In this document: positions 35,313-43,634 of the stretch, one piece after another
Numbering within the stretch: position 1 is the first letter of the stretch
How the letters are laid out: every line of letters starts with the position of its first letter
Virus record (IMG/VR): IMGVR_UViG_3300032282_001730
Location: 1-50,343 of that record
Strand: one strand, 5' to 3'
Length of the DNA: 50,343 bases
Origin: a virus
Translations under genes and position numbers: made by a program
Notes under the pieces: model-generated
Database searches by the model: none
Told to the model about the DNA's origin: nothing
What the model saw: only the letters and a program-made list of their open reading frames with translations

Positions 35313-35567
35313 ATGAATGTATTAATTTATACAATTAAAAATTGCCCATTTTGTATTATGACAAAGGAATTTTTTAATTCACGGGGAATTGATTTTAGGG
35401 AAAAAGAAATTGGAATAGATATTACCCTAGAAAAATATAATAAAATTGCACATAGAACGGCACCAGCAATTTTTATTGATGATAATTTTATAGGGGGTTA
35501 TGATCAATTAATGTTATTATCGGTAATTCAGCCAGATTTATTTGTAACAAAAAATGGCAATAATTAA
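35313..35567 (+). CDS. Glutaredoxin
   Basis: 84 aa with the dithiol active site C-P-F-C in VLIYTIKNCPFCIMTKEFF (residues about 11-14), the cis-Pro region RTAPAIFIDDNFIGGYDQL and the glutathione-binding G-G-Y-D. T4 encodes NrdC, which reduces ribonucleotide reductase; this protein is a plausible electron donor for NrdA (39376-41145). It overlaps the next gene by 14 bp. Confidence 0.9.
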   Translation: MNVLIYTIKNCPFCIMTKEFFNSRGIDFREKEIGIDITLEKYNKIAHRTAPAIFIDDNFIGGYDQLMLLSVIQPDLFVTKNGNN

Positions 35568-35796
35568 TTATAAATTATTGGATGGTATAGCATATATCAT
35601 ATTTTATAAAAAAGGATATGCTTCTCTTAGATATATGTTATGCACCCAAAATTTAAAATATGTACCTCAAGAAGATTGGCCACCGGGACCGCCTATCGTA
35701 TTTCCAGATCATGTAGCAAGAATTTATGATCTGGAAATAATGGCATGGCGATCATTCATTAAAGCCAATATTGTATCTATTATTCCCGCAAAATAA
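35554..35796 (+). CDS. WYL-2/DUF2693-like small SH3-fold protein
   Basis: 80 aa. LLDGIAYIIFYKKGYASLRY then MLCTQNLKYVPQED and RIYDLEIMAWRSFIKANIVS match the small T4-family protein typified by V-x-F-x-K-x-D-G-x-x-R-x-M-x-C-T ... V-x-D-x-E-x-x-A-W-R-S-F-x-x-x-x-I. The predicted fold is an Sm/SH3-like barrel. Its 3' end overlaps the convergent GIY-YIG gene by 17 bp, with no terminator between them. Confidence 0.7.
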   Translation: MAIINYKLLDGIAYIIFYKKGYASLRYMLCTQNLKYVPQEDWPPGPPIVFPDHVARIYDLEIMAWRSFIKANIVSIIPAK

Positions 35797-36202
35797 TATT
35801 TGATTTTTGAATTTTACAATAAATCCATTCATTATACCATTTATCGGATTCAAGGCACCCTCTTTTGAATTGTTCTTTTGCTTCATAATAGGTTGCCTGA
35901 GATTTATTTTTACATAAATGTAAAATTGTACGACGAAAATGCTCTTTTCCGTATATTTCTATATCAGATAAAAGAGATTTGGAACTCCCATAATATTTTT
36001 TCCAATCACTTTCTTTACGAACAATTTTTCGGCGTTTAGTATTTTTCTTGGCAACTCGTGTAGTATTAACAAAAGTTTTCTTGCCAATATATTTTTTATG
36101 ATTTTTTAAATTTGTGATGATATAGACAAATGAAACATATTCATCTATATCATCACTTGTAAATATTTTATTTTTATATACCCAAGGATTATCGTAATCC
36201 AT
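35780..36202 (-). CDS. GIY-YIG domain protein (T4-like conserved type)
   Basis: 140 aa. VSFVYIITNLKNHKKYIGKK is the G-I-Y / Y-I-G core (here V-Y-I ... Y-I-G), with KYYGSSKSLLSDIEIYGKEH and FRRTILHLCKNKSQATYYEA following as in GIY-YIG nucleases. This short form, starting DYDNPWVYKNKIF, is a conserved single-copy gene of many T4-like phages rather than a typical mobile homing endonuclease, and has no DNA-binding C-terminal domain. It is the last gene of the thyX-nrd operon. Confidence 0.8.
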   Translation of the reverse strand: MDYDNPWVYKNKIFTSDDIDEYVSFVYIITNLKNHKKYIGKKTFVNTTRVAKKNTKRRKIVRKESDWKKYYGSSKSLLSDIEIYGKEHFRRTILHLCKNKSQATYYEAKEQFKRGCLESDKWYNEWIYCKIQKSNIILRE

Positions 36203-36204
36203 AT

Positions 36205-36363
36205 TTAATCTTCATCATCCTCTTCTTCATCCATATTATCATTTTCAACTTCTTCCCCACAAATCGGGCAAAAATCAACAACGAATCCTAGCATTCCGGG
36301 TTGATTTACTAATATTGTACAATCAACTCCACAATTTTGACAAATAATATCATATTCAGCCAT
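36205..36363 (-). CDS. Small zinc-ribbon protein
   Basis: 52 aa from ATG 36363. AEYDIICQNCGVDCTIL and VDFCPICGEEVEND provide two C-x2-C knuckles, the zinc-ribbon arrangement, followed by an acidic tail (MDEEEDDED). Such proteins are common in T4-like phages and act in transcription or as adaptors; nothing more specific can be said. Two bases separate it from the GIY-YIG gene. Confidence 0.75.
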   Translation of the reverse strand: MAEYDIICQNCGVDCTILVNQPGMLGFVVDFCPICGEEVENDNMDEEEDDED

Positions 36364-36373
36364 AGTTTATTCC

Positions 36374-37363
36374 TTAAAATTTAAATGTTAAAATAGTTTT
36401 ATTAAGTTTTCTACTTTCAATAGTAGAATATTGATCTAGTAAATCATTCAGCAAAAATTCCCACTGTTTAGAAATTTTATTAATACCAAATCTCATATCA
36501 GTATAATGCTTTAAAAGATTTGAATAATTTTCCATATCTATATTTTTTGCTTTATCAATTGCTTGATTTAAAGTATTAGCAAAAATTTGTGCATGAAGAT
36601 TTAAATCTTCATCTCCTTGATACATAATTGTCAATCCACCTGATGTATCGGGTAATGCGCCATAGTTAGGATGAACGCATAATAGTCCCGCGCTCATTGC
36701 CTCTATAAGCACTCTACAGGATGTTTCCTCCCAGATGCTAGGGTAGGCCAGAATATGGCTCTGACTGACTTGCTGCCTCACTGTAGCGTAATCCTGATAG
36801 CCGTGATATGTAATAGCTGGATGGGCTTTACACCGCTCAAATAATTCATTAAATTGTTTATCCGCATCATCCCATCCATAAATTTTAAAACTAGAAAATA
36901 CATGAAGATGAATATCTTTTCTATGATTGTATAGTGCTTCAAATACAGGAACTAAAATACCTAATCCCCTTTGTGGGGTAGATGCATAAACTAAATTAAT
37001 TACGTCATTAGATTTATTTGGAATATATTGCATAGGCTCAATTCCATTTTCAATAACAATATCTTTTTCAGTATAAGGAAGATTTAATCCTTTTCTAAAC
37101 ATATCATATTGCCAATTACTTACATATACAATTTTATGAAATTTTTGGCGAAAAGATTGTTCTGCTAATTTTTTACATTCAGGATCAGCAAATAAATCGT
37201 GGCACCAGAAGATGCGAATTTTATCTTCTTGTAAGTCTCTTACTCGCGAACAAATAATTTGAAAATTATCTTGTAAATCTTGGGGAAGTAATTGCCCTAA
37301 ATGTCTTTTGGCTAATTCAGTTCCGCCATTTGCTTTAATGGAAATCTCATTTTCATCAAACAT
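36374..37363 (-). CDS. GT4/GT1-type glycosyltransferase (GT-B fold)
   Basis: 329 aa. IFWCHDLFADPECKKLAEQS and KIVYVSNWQYDMFRKGLNLP are in the N-terminal domain. INLVYASTPQRGLGILVPVF, ITYHGYQDYATVRQQVSQSH, AYPSIWEETSCRVLIEAMSA and GLLCVHPNYGALPD form the C-terminal nucleotide-sugar site, with the family's E-x7-E element (E-E-T-S ... E-A-M). Such enzymes build surface glycans; in T4-like phages with modified DNA they may also act on hydroxymethylated bases, but no dCMP hydroxymethylase is seen here. It is embedded in the nucleotide-metabolism operon. Confidence 0.85.
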   Translation of the reverse strand: MFDENEISIKANGGTELAKRHLGQLLPQDLQDNFQIICSRVRDLQEDKIRIFWCHDLFADPECKKLAEQSFRQKFHKIVYVSNWQYDMFRKGLNLPYTEKDIVIENGIEPMQYIPNKSNDVINLVYASTPQRGLGILVPVFEALYNHRKDIHLHVFSSFKIYGWDDADKQFNELFERCKAHPAITYHGYQDYATVRQQVSQSHILAYPSIWEETSCRVLIEAMSAGLLCVHPNYGALPDTSGGLTIMYQGDEDLNLHAQIFANTLNQAIDKAKNIDMENYSNLLKHYTDMRFGINKISKQWEFLLNDLLDQYSTIESRKLNKTILTFKF

Positions 37364-37365
37364 AA

Positions 37366-37806
37366 TTAATCCTTTTCATTAATAATATCATAATATTTTT
37401 CTACTAATACATTTCCCTTTTTGAGAAATATCAAACCATCATTAAGACGATATTCGTCTTTGTAAATTACATGGGTTATACCTGACTGGTATATAGCCTT
37501 GCTACATTCCATGCAAGGTGAATGAGTAATAAAAAGTATTGCGCCAAGTGATGATTCTGTTGATTGGCATAATTTCATTAAACAATTCATTTCGGCATGT
37601 AAAACTTCTGGTTTAGTAATCAGAGTGCCATCATTTTTTTCTATTTCACAATTATTATCCCATCCAGAAGGAGTTCCATTATAACCGTAGGCGATGATGC
37701 GATTATTTTTCGCGGCAACACAACCAGCCTTTAAACGTCTTGCGGAGGATAACATCGCTGTCTCCTCCGCAATCTTCATATAATATTCTATAAATTTCTT
37801 TTTCAT
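37366..37806 (-). CDS. cd: dCMP deaminase
   Basis: 146 aa from ATG 37806, one base after the previous stop; ATG 37815 is an alternative. Zinc site: LHAEMNCLMKL (H-A-E) and ITHSPCMECSKAIY (P-C-x2-C). KAGCVAAKNNRIIAYGYNGT is the substrate pocket conserved in T4 Cd. It converts dCMP to dUMP, the substrate of the ThyX encoded upstream in the same operon. Confidence 0.92.
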   Translation of the reverse strand: MKKKFIEYYMKIAEETAMLSSARRLKAGCVAAKNNRIIAYGYNGTPSGWDNNCEIEKNDGTLITKPEVLHAEMNCLMKLCQSTESSLGAILFITHSPCMECSKAIYQSGITHVIYKDEYRLNDGLIFLKKGNVLVEKYYDIINEKD

Positions 37807-37807
37807 A

Positions 37808-38398
37808 TTATTCATTATTACTTTTTGATGCAATTAATAACATATTTGATTTAGCAGGATTTAATGGTTCCATTGTATCTAAATTTACTGGACCAGTAAA
37901 CTCATTATTTGATGGTATAAATCCACGAATTGATACATCTTTATTTTTTGCTAAATTTTTCCATAATTTAAGACCGCCCATTGTTTGTTCACCGCTTGTA
38001 ATAACCATGTCATGATTGGTAATTAAATGATGATATAAATCATGCGCTTTTAATGATGATCCTTTTTTGGAAGAAACCATATCTACATGAATATTTTTTG
38101 GTAATTTACCTTTATTTTTATCCATATCAGTAACATTTACTGATACATGAGATGTTTTGTCATCTGGATGCCACGCATAAATCGTATGATATTCAGGATG
38201 ATTTGTATCATTAATATGATAGATATGATGACCAGTTGGGGTTTCTGAAATTTTTCTAATATTTAATTGATTATCAATTGCATGATCCATAGGATCAAAT
38301 GGTTTACTTCCATTTACATTATATAAATCTCTATCTTCTATTGAAATATGATGCGTATTCATTTCTTTAATTATTGTGAAATGATTTTTGTATTTCAT
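37808..38398 (-). CDS. Phage protein with possible capsid-targeting-like N-terminus
   Basis: 196 aa from ATG 38398, which shares ATGA with the nrdB stop. The N-terminus MKYKNHFTIIKEMNTHH resembles, more loosely, the capsid-targeting-like peptides at 9655 and 13082. Later blocks TPTGHHIYHINDTNHPEYHT, NIHVDMVSSKKGSSLKAHDL, YHHLITNHDMVITSGEQTMG, GLKLWKNLAKNKDVSIRGF and a C-terminal DPAKSNMLLIASK-like end occur in proteins of several T4-like and large phages. The K-A-x-x-L-Y-x-x-L pattern suggests a GNAT-like acetyltransferase fold, which is tentative. It is unusual in that it sits between nrdB and cd. Confidence 0.6.
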   Translation of the reverse strand: MKYKNHFTIIKEMNTHHISIEDRDLYNVNGSKPFDPMDHAIDNQLNIRKISETPTGHHIYHINDTNHPEYHTIYAWHPDDKTSHVSVNVTDMDKNKGKLPKNIHVDMVSSKKGSSLKAHDLYHHLITNHDMVITSGEQTMGGLKLWKNLAKNKDVSIRGFIPSNNEFTGPVNLDTMEPLNPAKSNMLLIASKSNNE

Positions 38399-39369
38399 TT
38401 CCATACATCTCCCCAAGTTCCTGTCATCGCGCCTTTAGAATAATTGGTACTTCGATTTTCAAAGAAGTTAACGTGTGCTGGGGCATTTAGAATTTCTTCT
38501 ACCCACATTAAAGGATTCTTTTTTATTTTAAAAATGCCTTTTAATCCCAGAGCAATTAATCTCCTATCACAAATATATCTAATATATTGTTTTACTTCAT
38601 CGGCAGTTAGATTTTGCATTGGTCCCAGGGAAAAAGCAAGATCAATAAATGCATCTTCTAATTCAACCATTTTAGTTGCAATAGTATAAATTTCACTTTT
38701 TAATTTATCTTTCCAAATATGACGATTTTCTTCAACGAAAGTTCGAAATAATTTAATCATACTTTCACAATGCAAGGTTTCATCAATGATTGACCATGCA
38801 ATAATCTGACCCATTCCATTCATTTTTCCATGACGAGGAAAATTCAAAAGCATGATGAAAGAACTGAATAATTGCATACCTTCGGTGAATGCCGAAAATG
38901 CGGCAATTTGTTGTGCAATTGATTCTTCATCGCTTTTAGCTAAAGTGGCAAAATATTCGTGTTTATCTCGCATTTCTTTGTAGTTATGAAATTCTTCATA
39001 CGTGGTTTCAGCCATACCAACAGTTTCAATTAGATGACTGTATGCAGCAATATGGAGTGCTTCACGCGCGGCAAATGATGAAAGCATCATGCGAATTTCT
39101 GGTTGTGGGAAGAAAGGCATATATTTTTCAATATAACCATCCGCAACATCAATATCTCCTTGAGTAAAGAACCGAAAAATCTGAGTTAGAAAATATCGTT
39201 CTCCATCAGTAATTCGTTGATTCCAATCATTTACATCACCATCCATTGGAACTTCTGTATGAAGCCAATGAGATTGTTCTGATTTTAACCACGCATCATA
39301 TGCCCACGGATATGAAAATGGTTTAAAATAATCACGTCTGTCTGTTAATTTTAATTTTTTATTACTCAT
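38395..39369 (-). CDS. nrdB: Ribonucleotide reductase class Ia beta subunit
   Basis: 324 aa. Di-iron ligand helices: FRFFTQGDIDVADGYIEKY, SSFAAREALHIAAYSHLIE (E-x2-H), FSAFTEGMQLFSSF and AWSIIDETLHCESMIKLFR (E-x2-H). It starts SNKKLKLTDRRDYFKPFSYP as phage NrdB proteins do. It pairs with NrdA (next gene upstream, 6 bp away) to reduce ribonucleotides. The C-terminus (STNYSKGAMTGTWGDVW) retains the aromatic tail that docks to NrdA. Confidence 0.95.
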   Translation of the reverse strand: MSNKKLKLTDRRDYFKPFSYPWAYDAWLKSEQSHWLHTEVPMDGDVNDWNQRITDGERYFLTQIFRFFTQGDIDVADGYIEKYMPFFPQPEIRMMLSSFAAREALHIAAYSHLIETVGMAETTYEEFHNYKEMRDKHEYFATLAKSDEESIAQQIAAFSAFTEGMQLFSSFIMLLNFPRHGKMNGMGQIIAWSIIDETLHCESMIKLFRTFVEENRHIWKDKLKSEIYTIATKMVELEDAFIDLAFSLGPMQNLTADEVKQYIRYICDRRLIALGLKGIFKIKKNPLMWVEEILNAPAHVNFFENRSTNYSKGAMTGTWGDVWK

Positions 39370-39375
39370 AATTCA

Positions 39376-41145
39376 TTATCCACTACATGCTAAACATTCA
39401 TCTGATTGTTCAAGACCAATTTCTTGAATTTCATGAATGATTTGTCGTTCAATTTGTTTACCTACTTTATCTGTTCTACCAACATTTTCACTTCGGCAAT
39501 AATATAATGCTTTACATCCAGATTTCCATGCTAAGAAATGAACATCATGTAAATATTTAACATTAGTTGTTGGTTCAAAAAATAAATTGATTGATTGTCC
39601 TTGATCAATAAATCTTTGTCTAGTAGATGCATGTAAAATAATCCATCTTTGGTCAATTTCTAATGCAGTTTTAAATACATTTTTATCATGTGCTGATAAG
39701 AAATCTAAATGTTGAACTGATCCTTCATTAGCTAATACACTTCTCCAAACTTCATCAATATCTTGTTCTGGATATTTTTGTTTTAATAGATTTGTAAAAT
39801 GTTCATTTCTTGTAGTATGCACACCCGATAAAGTTTTTTGATTGTAGATATTAGCTTTAAGAGGTTCAATTGATGGGGAAACATTACCACAAATAATTGA
39901 AGATGTTGCGTTTGGGGCAATCGACATTACATGAGAAAGACGATATCCAGTTCCAATTGCATCCAGCGCCTCTCCTCTTTCTTTACCAAGACGTAAATTT
40001 GCATTATTTAATTGTTCTCTAATATGTTTAAAAATTTTATTATTTGCATCAATTGCCTCTAAACTTTCGAAGGCGATATTATTTTTTTGTAGATAAGAAT
40101 GCCATCCTAATGCACCAACACCAACAGACCTTTCCATCATTGCAGAATATTTTGCACGTTTGATTGTATTTGGTGCATTTTTAATAAAATATTGTAAAAC
40201 ATTATCTAACATTTCAAGAATATCAGATAAAAATAATGGATCATCTTTCCAAATATCATAATATAATAAATTTACTGATGATAAACAACAAACTGCTGTT
40301 CTTTCTTTATTTGTTGAAAGTTCTATTTCTGAACATAAATTTGATTGTTTAATTTCCAATCCCTTATCTTTTTGCCATTTAGGTAGTGCTCTATTTGCTG
40401 TTGTAATAAAATGAAGATATGGTTCCCCTGTTTCCATTCTATTATTAAGAATTTTTTGCCATAGATATTTGGCGGAAATTTTTTTCATAACTTTTTTATT
40501 ATGAGGATTAATTAATTCCCATGTATCATCATAATTTGGGATAGTCATACATTTTTCAATAATTTGCATAAATTCATCAGTTACATTAATTCCATGATGT
40601 AGATTTGGTGCGCGAAGATTTTGGTCTCCGGTTGCTTTACGCATATCAATAAACATTTCAATATCAGGATGCGAAATATCAAGATACATAGCATAAGAAC
40701 CACGTCTAGTTGTTCCTTGTTGATATGCTCTACATGATGCATCATAAACTCTTAAATGAGGCATCACACCTGTTGATTTTTCATCTTTAGCCCTAATACC
40801 CAAACCAACTCCAACACCACCACCAAGCATTGAAAGCCAATTAGTCTCCGATAAAGTATCCACTAATCCTTCAGTTGAATCTTGCATATAGCTTAGAAAA
40901 CAACTAATTGGTAATCCTTTTTTTGATTTTCCAAATGATAAAATTGGGGTGGAATATGAAAGCCAATGTTTTGATGCATATTCATATAATCTTTGAGCAT
41001 GTTCAGGATTGGAACTAAATTTTTCGGAAACATATGCATATCGTTCCTGGGGGCTTTGTTCTTCATCTTTCATATAAGATTCGCGCAGACGTATTACCCC
41101 AAGGGAATCAAATAACGAGTCCCTTGTTAAATCTATAGATACCAT
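39376..41145 (-). CDS. nrdA: Ribonucleotide reductase class Ia alpha subunit
   Basis: 589 aa, lacking the N-terminal ATP cone of cellular NrdA, as in short phage forms. Active-site elements: GLPISCFLSYMQDSTEGLV (first Cys), SNLCSEIELSTNK (N-x-C-x-E), CCLSSVNLL (second Cys), SIAPNATSSIICGNVSPSIE and, at the C-terminus, SDECLACSG, whose C-x2-C is re-reduced by glutaredoxin. Phage NrdA genes often carry inteins; none is present. Loss of the cone implies relaxed dATP feedback. Confidence 0.95.
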   Translation of the reverse strand: MVSIDLTRDSLFDSLGVIRLRESYMKDEEQSPQERYAYVSEKFSSNPEHAQRLYEYASKHWLSYSTPILSFGKSKKGLPISCFLSYMQDSTEGLVDTLSETNWLSMLGGGVGVGLGIRAKDEKSTGVMPHLRVYDASCRAYQQGTTRRGSYAMYLDISHPDIEMFIDMRKATGDQNLRAPNLHHGINVTDEFMQIIEKCMTIPNYDDTWELINPHNKKVMKKISAKYLWQKILNNRMETGEPYLHFITTANRALPKWQKDKGLEIKQSNLCSEIELSTNKERTAVCCLSSVNLLYYDIWKDDPLFLSDILEMLDNVLQYFIKNAPNTIKRAKYSAMMERSVGVGALGWHSYLQKNNIAFESLEAIDANNKIFKHIREQLNNANLRLGKERGEALDAIGTGYRLSHVMSIAPNATSSIICGNVSPSIEPLKANIYNQKTLSGVHTTRNEHFTNLLKQKYPEQDIDEVWRSVLANEGSVQHLDFLSAHDKNVFKTALEIDQRWIILHASTRQRFIDQGQSINLFFEPTTNVKYLHDVHFLAWKSGCKALYYCRSENVGRTDKVGKQIERQIIHEIQEIGLEQSDECLACSG

Positions 41146-41193
41146 TTTTAATCCTTTAATGATTTTTTGTTTACGAGGATTTCTTATTTAGTT

Positions 41194-42939
41194 TTAGACC
41201 CGATTTAAAAATGGGAAATATTGTTGCAAATTTTGTAGTAGAGCATTTGCAATAATTCTGTGTTCCTTTTGTGTTGACGGATCAGCGCGAACTTGAATGT
41301 AATGAATAAAGGAACGTAAAGTTCCATTAATGTAATAGGTTGTTTTGGTTAATCCTTCAGGAAGCACAACTCTTGCTTGTTCTTTTGCAATACCATTTGC
41401 AACTGCCCAATCATAATTTTCTTTTGCAAGATCAATTTGTTTTAATTGGCGAGAAATCCATTCTTCTTGTAATTTATCATCTTCAACATCAATACTATTT
41501 TGACGATTTTTTTTATCTTGAAGCCTTGCTTCTCTGACAACAAATCCACTATCTAGTTGTGTTGGGTCGGCATATCTTTGAGAATTATGAACTAAAATAT
41601 TATTTGCAACATAATTATGTGAATTGTGTTCAACTTCTAAATCATAAGTCATTTCTTCGCCAATATATTCAATATGCTTAAATGTTGTCCATTCAATACC
41701 TAATTTAGATTTTTTTGATTTATTGATTTTATAATCTCCGTTTAAATTATGAACATCATAATGACAATTTTTACATAATACTTCAATATTGTCGAAATCA
41801 TATGCTAATTCTGAGTGTGAATATACGGGTTTTATATGATGAAGATGTAATTTTTTATTAGAATTACATTTATTACATGTATAATTATATTTTATTAAAA
41901 ATGATGATCTATTTGCATTACACCAATCAGCAATTTTTAAACGTTCTGACCGCTCAACACCGCCTTTCCATAAATTGGAGTCGGCACCGCGTTTAGCACT
42001 TTTACGCATTTTTTCAATAGTTTCTTGTTTATGTTTGGGCAGAGAATATCCGAATTTCCCTTTATTCCAAATTTGGGTGTATTGTGCAACTTCTTTTTTT
42101 GTAAATTGAAGTTTATTAATTTTTAACCATTTTCTAATTGTGTGATATGACACCCCCGCTTTTTCGGCAATATATGGAACCCCAAAGCCTTTAATAATAG
42201 ATTCTTCTTTAGCTTCTTTTAACCATTCGTATGATTGATAGACAGGAATACCGTTGGTTGCAACTTCACAATTATTAGTCATAGACCACATATTTTTATT
42301 GTTAGTTAGACCAACAATTTCTTCTAAAGGAAGAAATCCATTTTTTGTGAAAAATCTCTCTTCTTTCGTGCATTTAATTGTTTTTTCGTTAGTTAAAGTA
42401 ACTTTAAATACTGGTTTAACACCTGTTTTAAATATATTAGAAATATGTGAAGTAGTAAAACATTTATTTACTTCATCATATACTCGAATATGCATATTTT
42501 TAATTACATTTTGTGTATGGGAATTTTTAATCCAATTATTGTATAAATGTTCAATTTCTTTTGTGTAAGATGAATTTCCGTCCCGTTTTAAAACACTTGG
42601 TAATATAAATCTAATTTTTGTGTCACCAGAAACACAAAATTCTTGGAAATTTTGGCTTCGGTGACGAATTGCTTGATGGGAAATATCGCGCGTTGTTTTA
42701 ATTTCACAGGCAATATTGACCATTTCAAAAATCGACCAATGTTTATTACGAATACAATACATAAGAAGATTTTCTGATGTGTCATTATTCATCTGATTTG
42801 ATGGATTACTAACCCTAGCACAATAGGCCACAAATTCTTGTGGTGTCAATTTTTGGCCAGTTACATTATCTTTAATAAAAGATTCAGTCATTCCGATTAT
42901 TTTAACACTTACATAATCTTCGTAAGATTCAATACTCAT
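41194..42939 (-). CDS. thyX: Flavin-dependent thymidylate synthase ThyX with in-frame intein
   Basis: 581-aa precursor. Residues 1-101 and 453-581 are ThyX (230 aa after splicing). The signature RHR-SQNFQEF-S (RHRX7S) is cut by the intein exactly before its Ser: RHRSQNFQEF, then intein Cys102, and after the intein SQRYADPTQLDSG. C-terminal ThyX blocks include VLPEGLTKTTYYINGTLRSF and HYIQVRADPSTQKEHRI. ThyX makes dTMP from dUMP with FAD and methylene-tetrahydrofolate. Splicing must remove the 351-aa intein for activity. It is first in the operon with nrdA, nrdB and dCMP deaminase, under the promoter at 42976-43004. Confidence 0.95.
   Translation of the reverse strand: MSIESYEDYVSVKIIGMTESFIKDNVTGQKLTPQEFVAYCARVSNPSNQMNNDTSENLLMYCIRNKHWSIFEMVNIACEIKTTRDISHQAIRHRSQNFQEFCVSGDTKIRFILPSVLKRDGNSSYTKEIEHLYNNWIKNSHTQNVIKNMHIRVYDEVNKCFTTSHISNIFKTGVKPVFKVTLTNEKTIKCTKEERFFTKNGFLPLEEIVGLTNNKNMWSMTNNCEVATNGIPVYQSYEWLKEAKEESIIKGFGVPYIAEKAGVSYHTIRKWLKINKLQFTKKEVAQYTQIWNKGKFGYSLPKHKQETIEKMRKSAKRGADSNLWKGGVERSERLKIADWCNANRSSFLIKYNYTCNKCNSNKKLHLHHIKPVYSHSELAYDFDNIEVLCKNCHYDVHNLNGDYKINKSKKSKLGIEWTTFKHIEYIGEEMTYDLEVEHNSHNYVANNILVHNSQRYADPTQLDSGFVVREARLQDKKNRQNSIDVEDDKLQEEWISRQLKQIDLAKENYDWAVANGIAKEQARVVLPEGLTKTTYYINGTLRSFIHYIQVRADPSTQKEHRIIANALLQNLQQYFPFLNRV
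41584..42636 (-). mobile_element. Full-length intein with HNH homing-endonuclease domain
   Basis: 351 aa, ThyX residues 102-452. Block A is CVSGDTKIRFILPS; block B has VTLTNEKTIKCTKEERFF; blocks F/G are MTYDLEVEHNSHNYVANNIL ending LVHN before Ser+1. Inside is a helix-turn-helix segment (YIAEKAGVSYHTIRKWLKIN) and an HNH nuclease: CNKCNSNKKLHLHHIKPVYS with DNIEVLCKNCHYDVHN (H-H ... N ... H plus zinc cysteines). A complete nuclease suggests that the intein is still able to home. Confidence 0.95.
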
Positions 42940-42975
42940 ATTTTAAAATACCTCTTATTGTTATTGGTTAGCCTT

Positions 42976-43004
42976 AATATACACCAGATATAGTGATATG
43001 TCAA
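42976..43004 (-). promoter_or_regulatory. Sigma70-type promoter for the thyX-nrd operon
   Basis: On the minus strand TTGACA (42999-43004) and TATATT (42976-42981) are 17 bp apart, 36 bp before the thyX ATG. The hexamers are identical to the left-end early promoters. Confidence 0.85.
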
Positions 43005-43006
43005 TA

Positions 43007-43456
43007 TCAATCTTGGATCAAATTTTCTAAATCAAATGGATCATCATATTCAAATGGATTTTCATCTTCTTTTACTTCCCATGCCCAATGCACAGCTACC
43101 CAAGAATAGATACATTCTTCTAATGTAATATATTCATGCCCTGGACCAAATTTTTTAATCATTTTAGTATAAAAATGATCCCAATATTCATCATAAATTT
43201 CTTTACCAGTCATTGTAATATATTCTGGAAAATTGGGACCAGCCGAAGATGGTTGAATATACATCCATTTTTTATTAAATATTTCTTTGCGTCTTTGATA
43301 TTCTTTTTCTAGATGATCACAAACCATAATTTCGTAAAATTCACTACCAGAGTTAGAGATGGCAAACCAACAATTACTACCTAATCGAAATACTTCAATT
43401 CCGTCAACAATCATTTTTTCAAATTGAATTGTTTGAATACTAAAATCAAGTTTCAT
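43007..43456 (-). CDS. Hypothetical protein
   Basis: 149 aa. IVDGIEVFRLGSNCWFAISN, WMYIQPSSAGPNFPEYITMT, YDEYWDHFYTKMIKKFGPGH and ECIYSWVAVHWAWEVKEDEN: Trp- and Tyr-rich with an acidic C-terminus (FEYDDPFDLENLIQD). No family recognised. It is the last gene of the primase transcription unit; its start overlaps the preceding gene by 11 bp. Confidence 0.6.
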   Translation of the reverse strand: MKLDFSIQTIQFEKMIVDGIEVFRLGSNCWFAISNSGSEFYEIMVCDHLEKEYQRRKEIFNKKWMYIQPSSAGPNFPEYITMTGKEIYDEYWDHFYTKMIKKFGPGHEYITLEECIYSWVAVHWAWEVKEDENPFEYDDPFDLENLIQD

Positions 43457-43634
43457 TTTCTTCCTTTACCTCAATATCTGAACCATCAATATAAAAATCG
43501 TCATTTTTATTAACAAAAAATGACATTACATAATATGATAGAGTTGAATGATAAAAACCAAAAGTAAGAATGGATGAAAATCCATCAATTACTTCAGTAA
43601 TTCCAATAATAAATCTTTGCCAGGGTTTCCACAT
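43446..43634 (-). CDS. Small hydrophobic hypothetical protein
   Basis: 62 aa. WKPWQRFIIGITEVIDGFSS and ILTFGFYHSTLSYYVMSFFV form an amphipathic to hydrophobic N-terminal two-thirds, possibly membrane-associated; the C-terminus is acidic (DDFYIDGSDIEVKEENE). It starts directly at the stop of the preceding gene. Function unknown. Confidence 0.55.
   Translation of the reverse strand: MWKPWQRFIIGITEVIDGFSSILTFGFYHSTLSYYVMSFFVNKNDDFYIDGSDIEVKEENET

Noticed and set aside
35780-36202. Mobile homing endonuclease of the Seg type
   Set aside because: The protein has the GIY-YIG core but lacks a DNA-binding C-terminal domain and matches a conserved single-copy T4-like gene type, so mobility is not supported.
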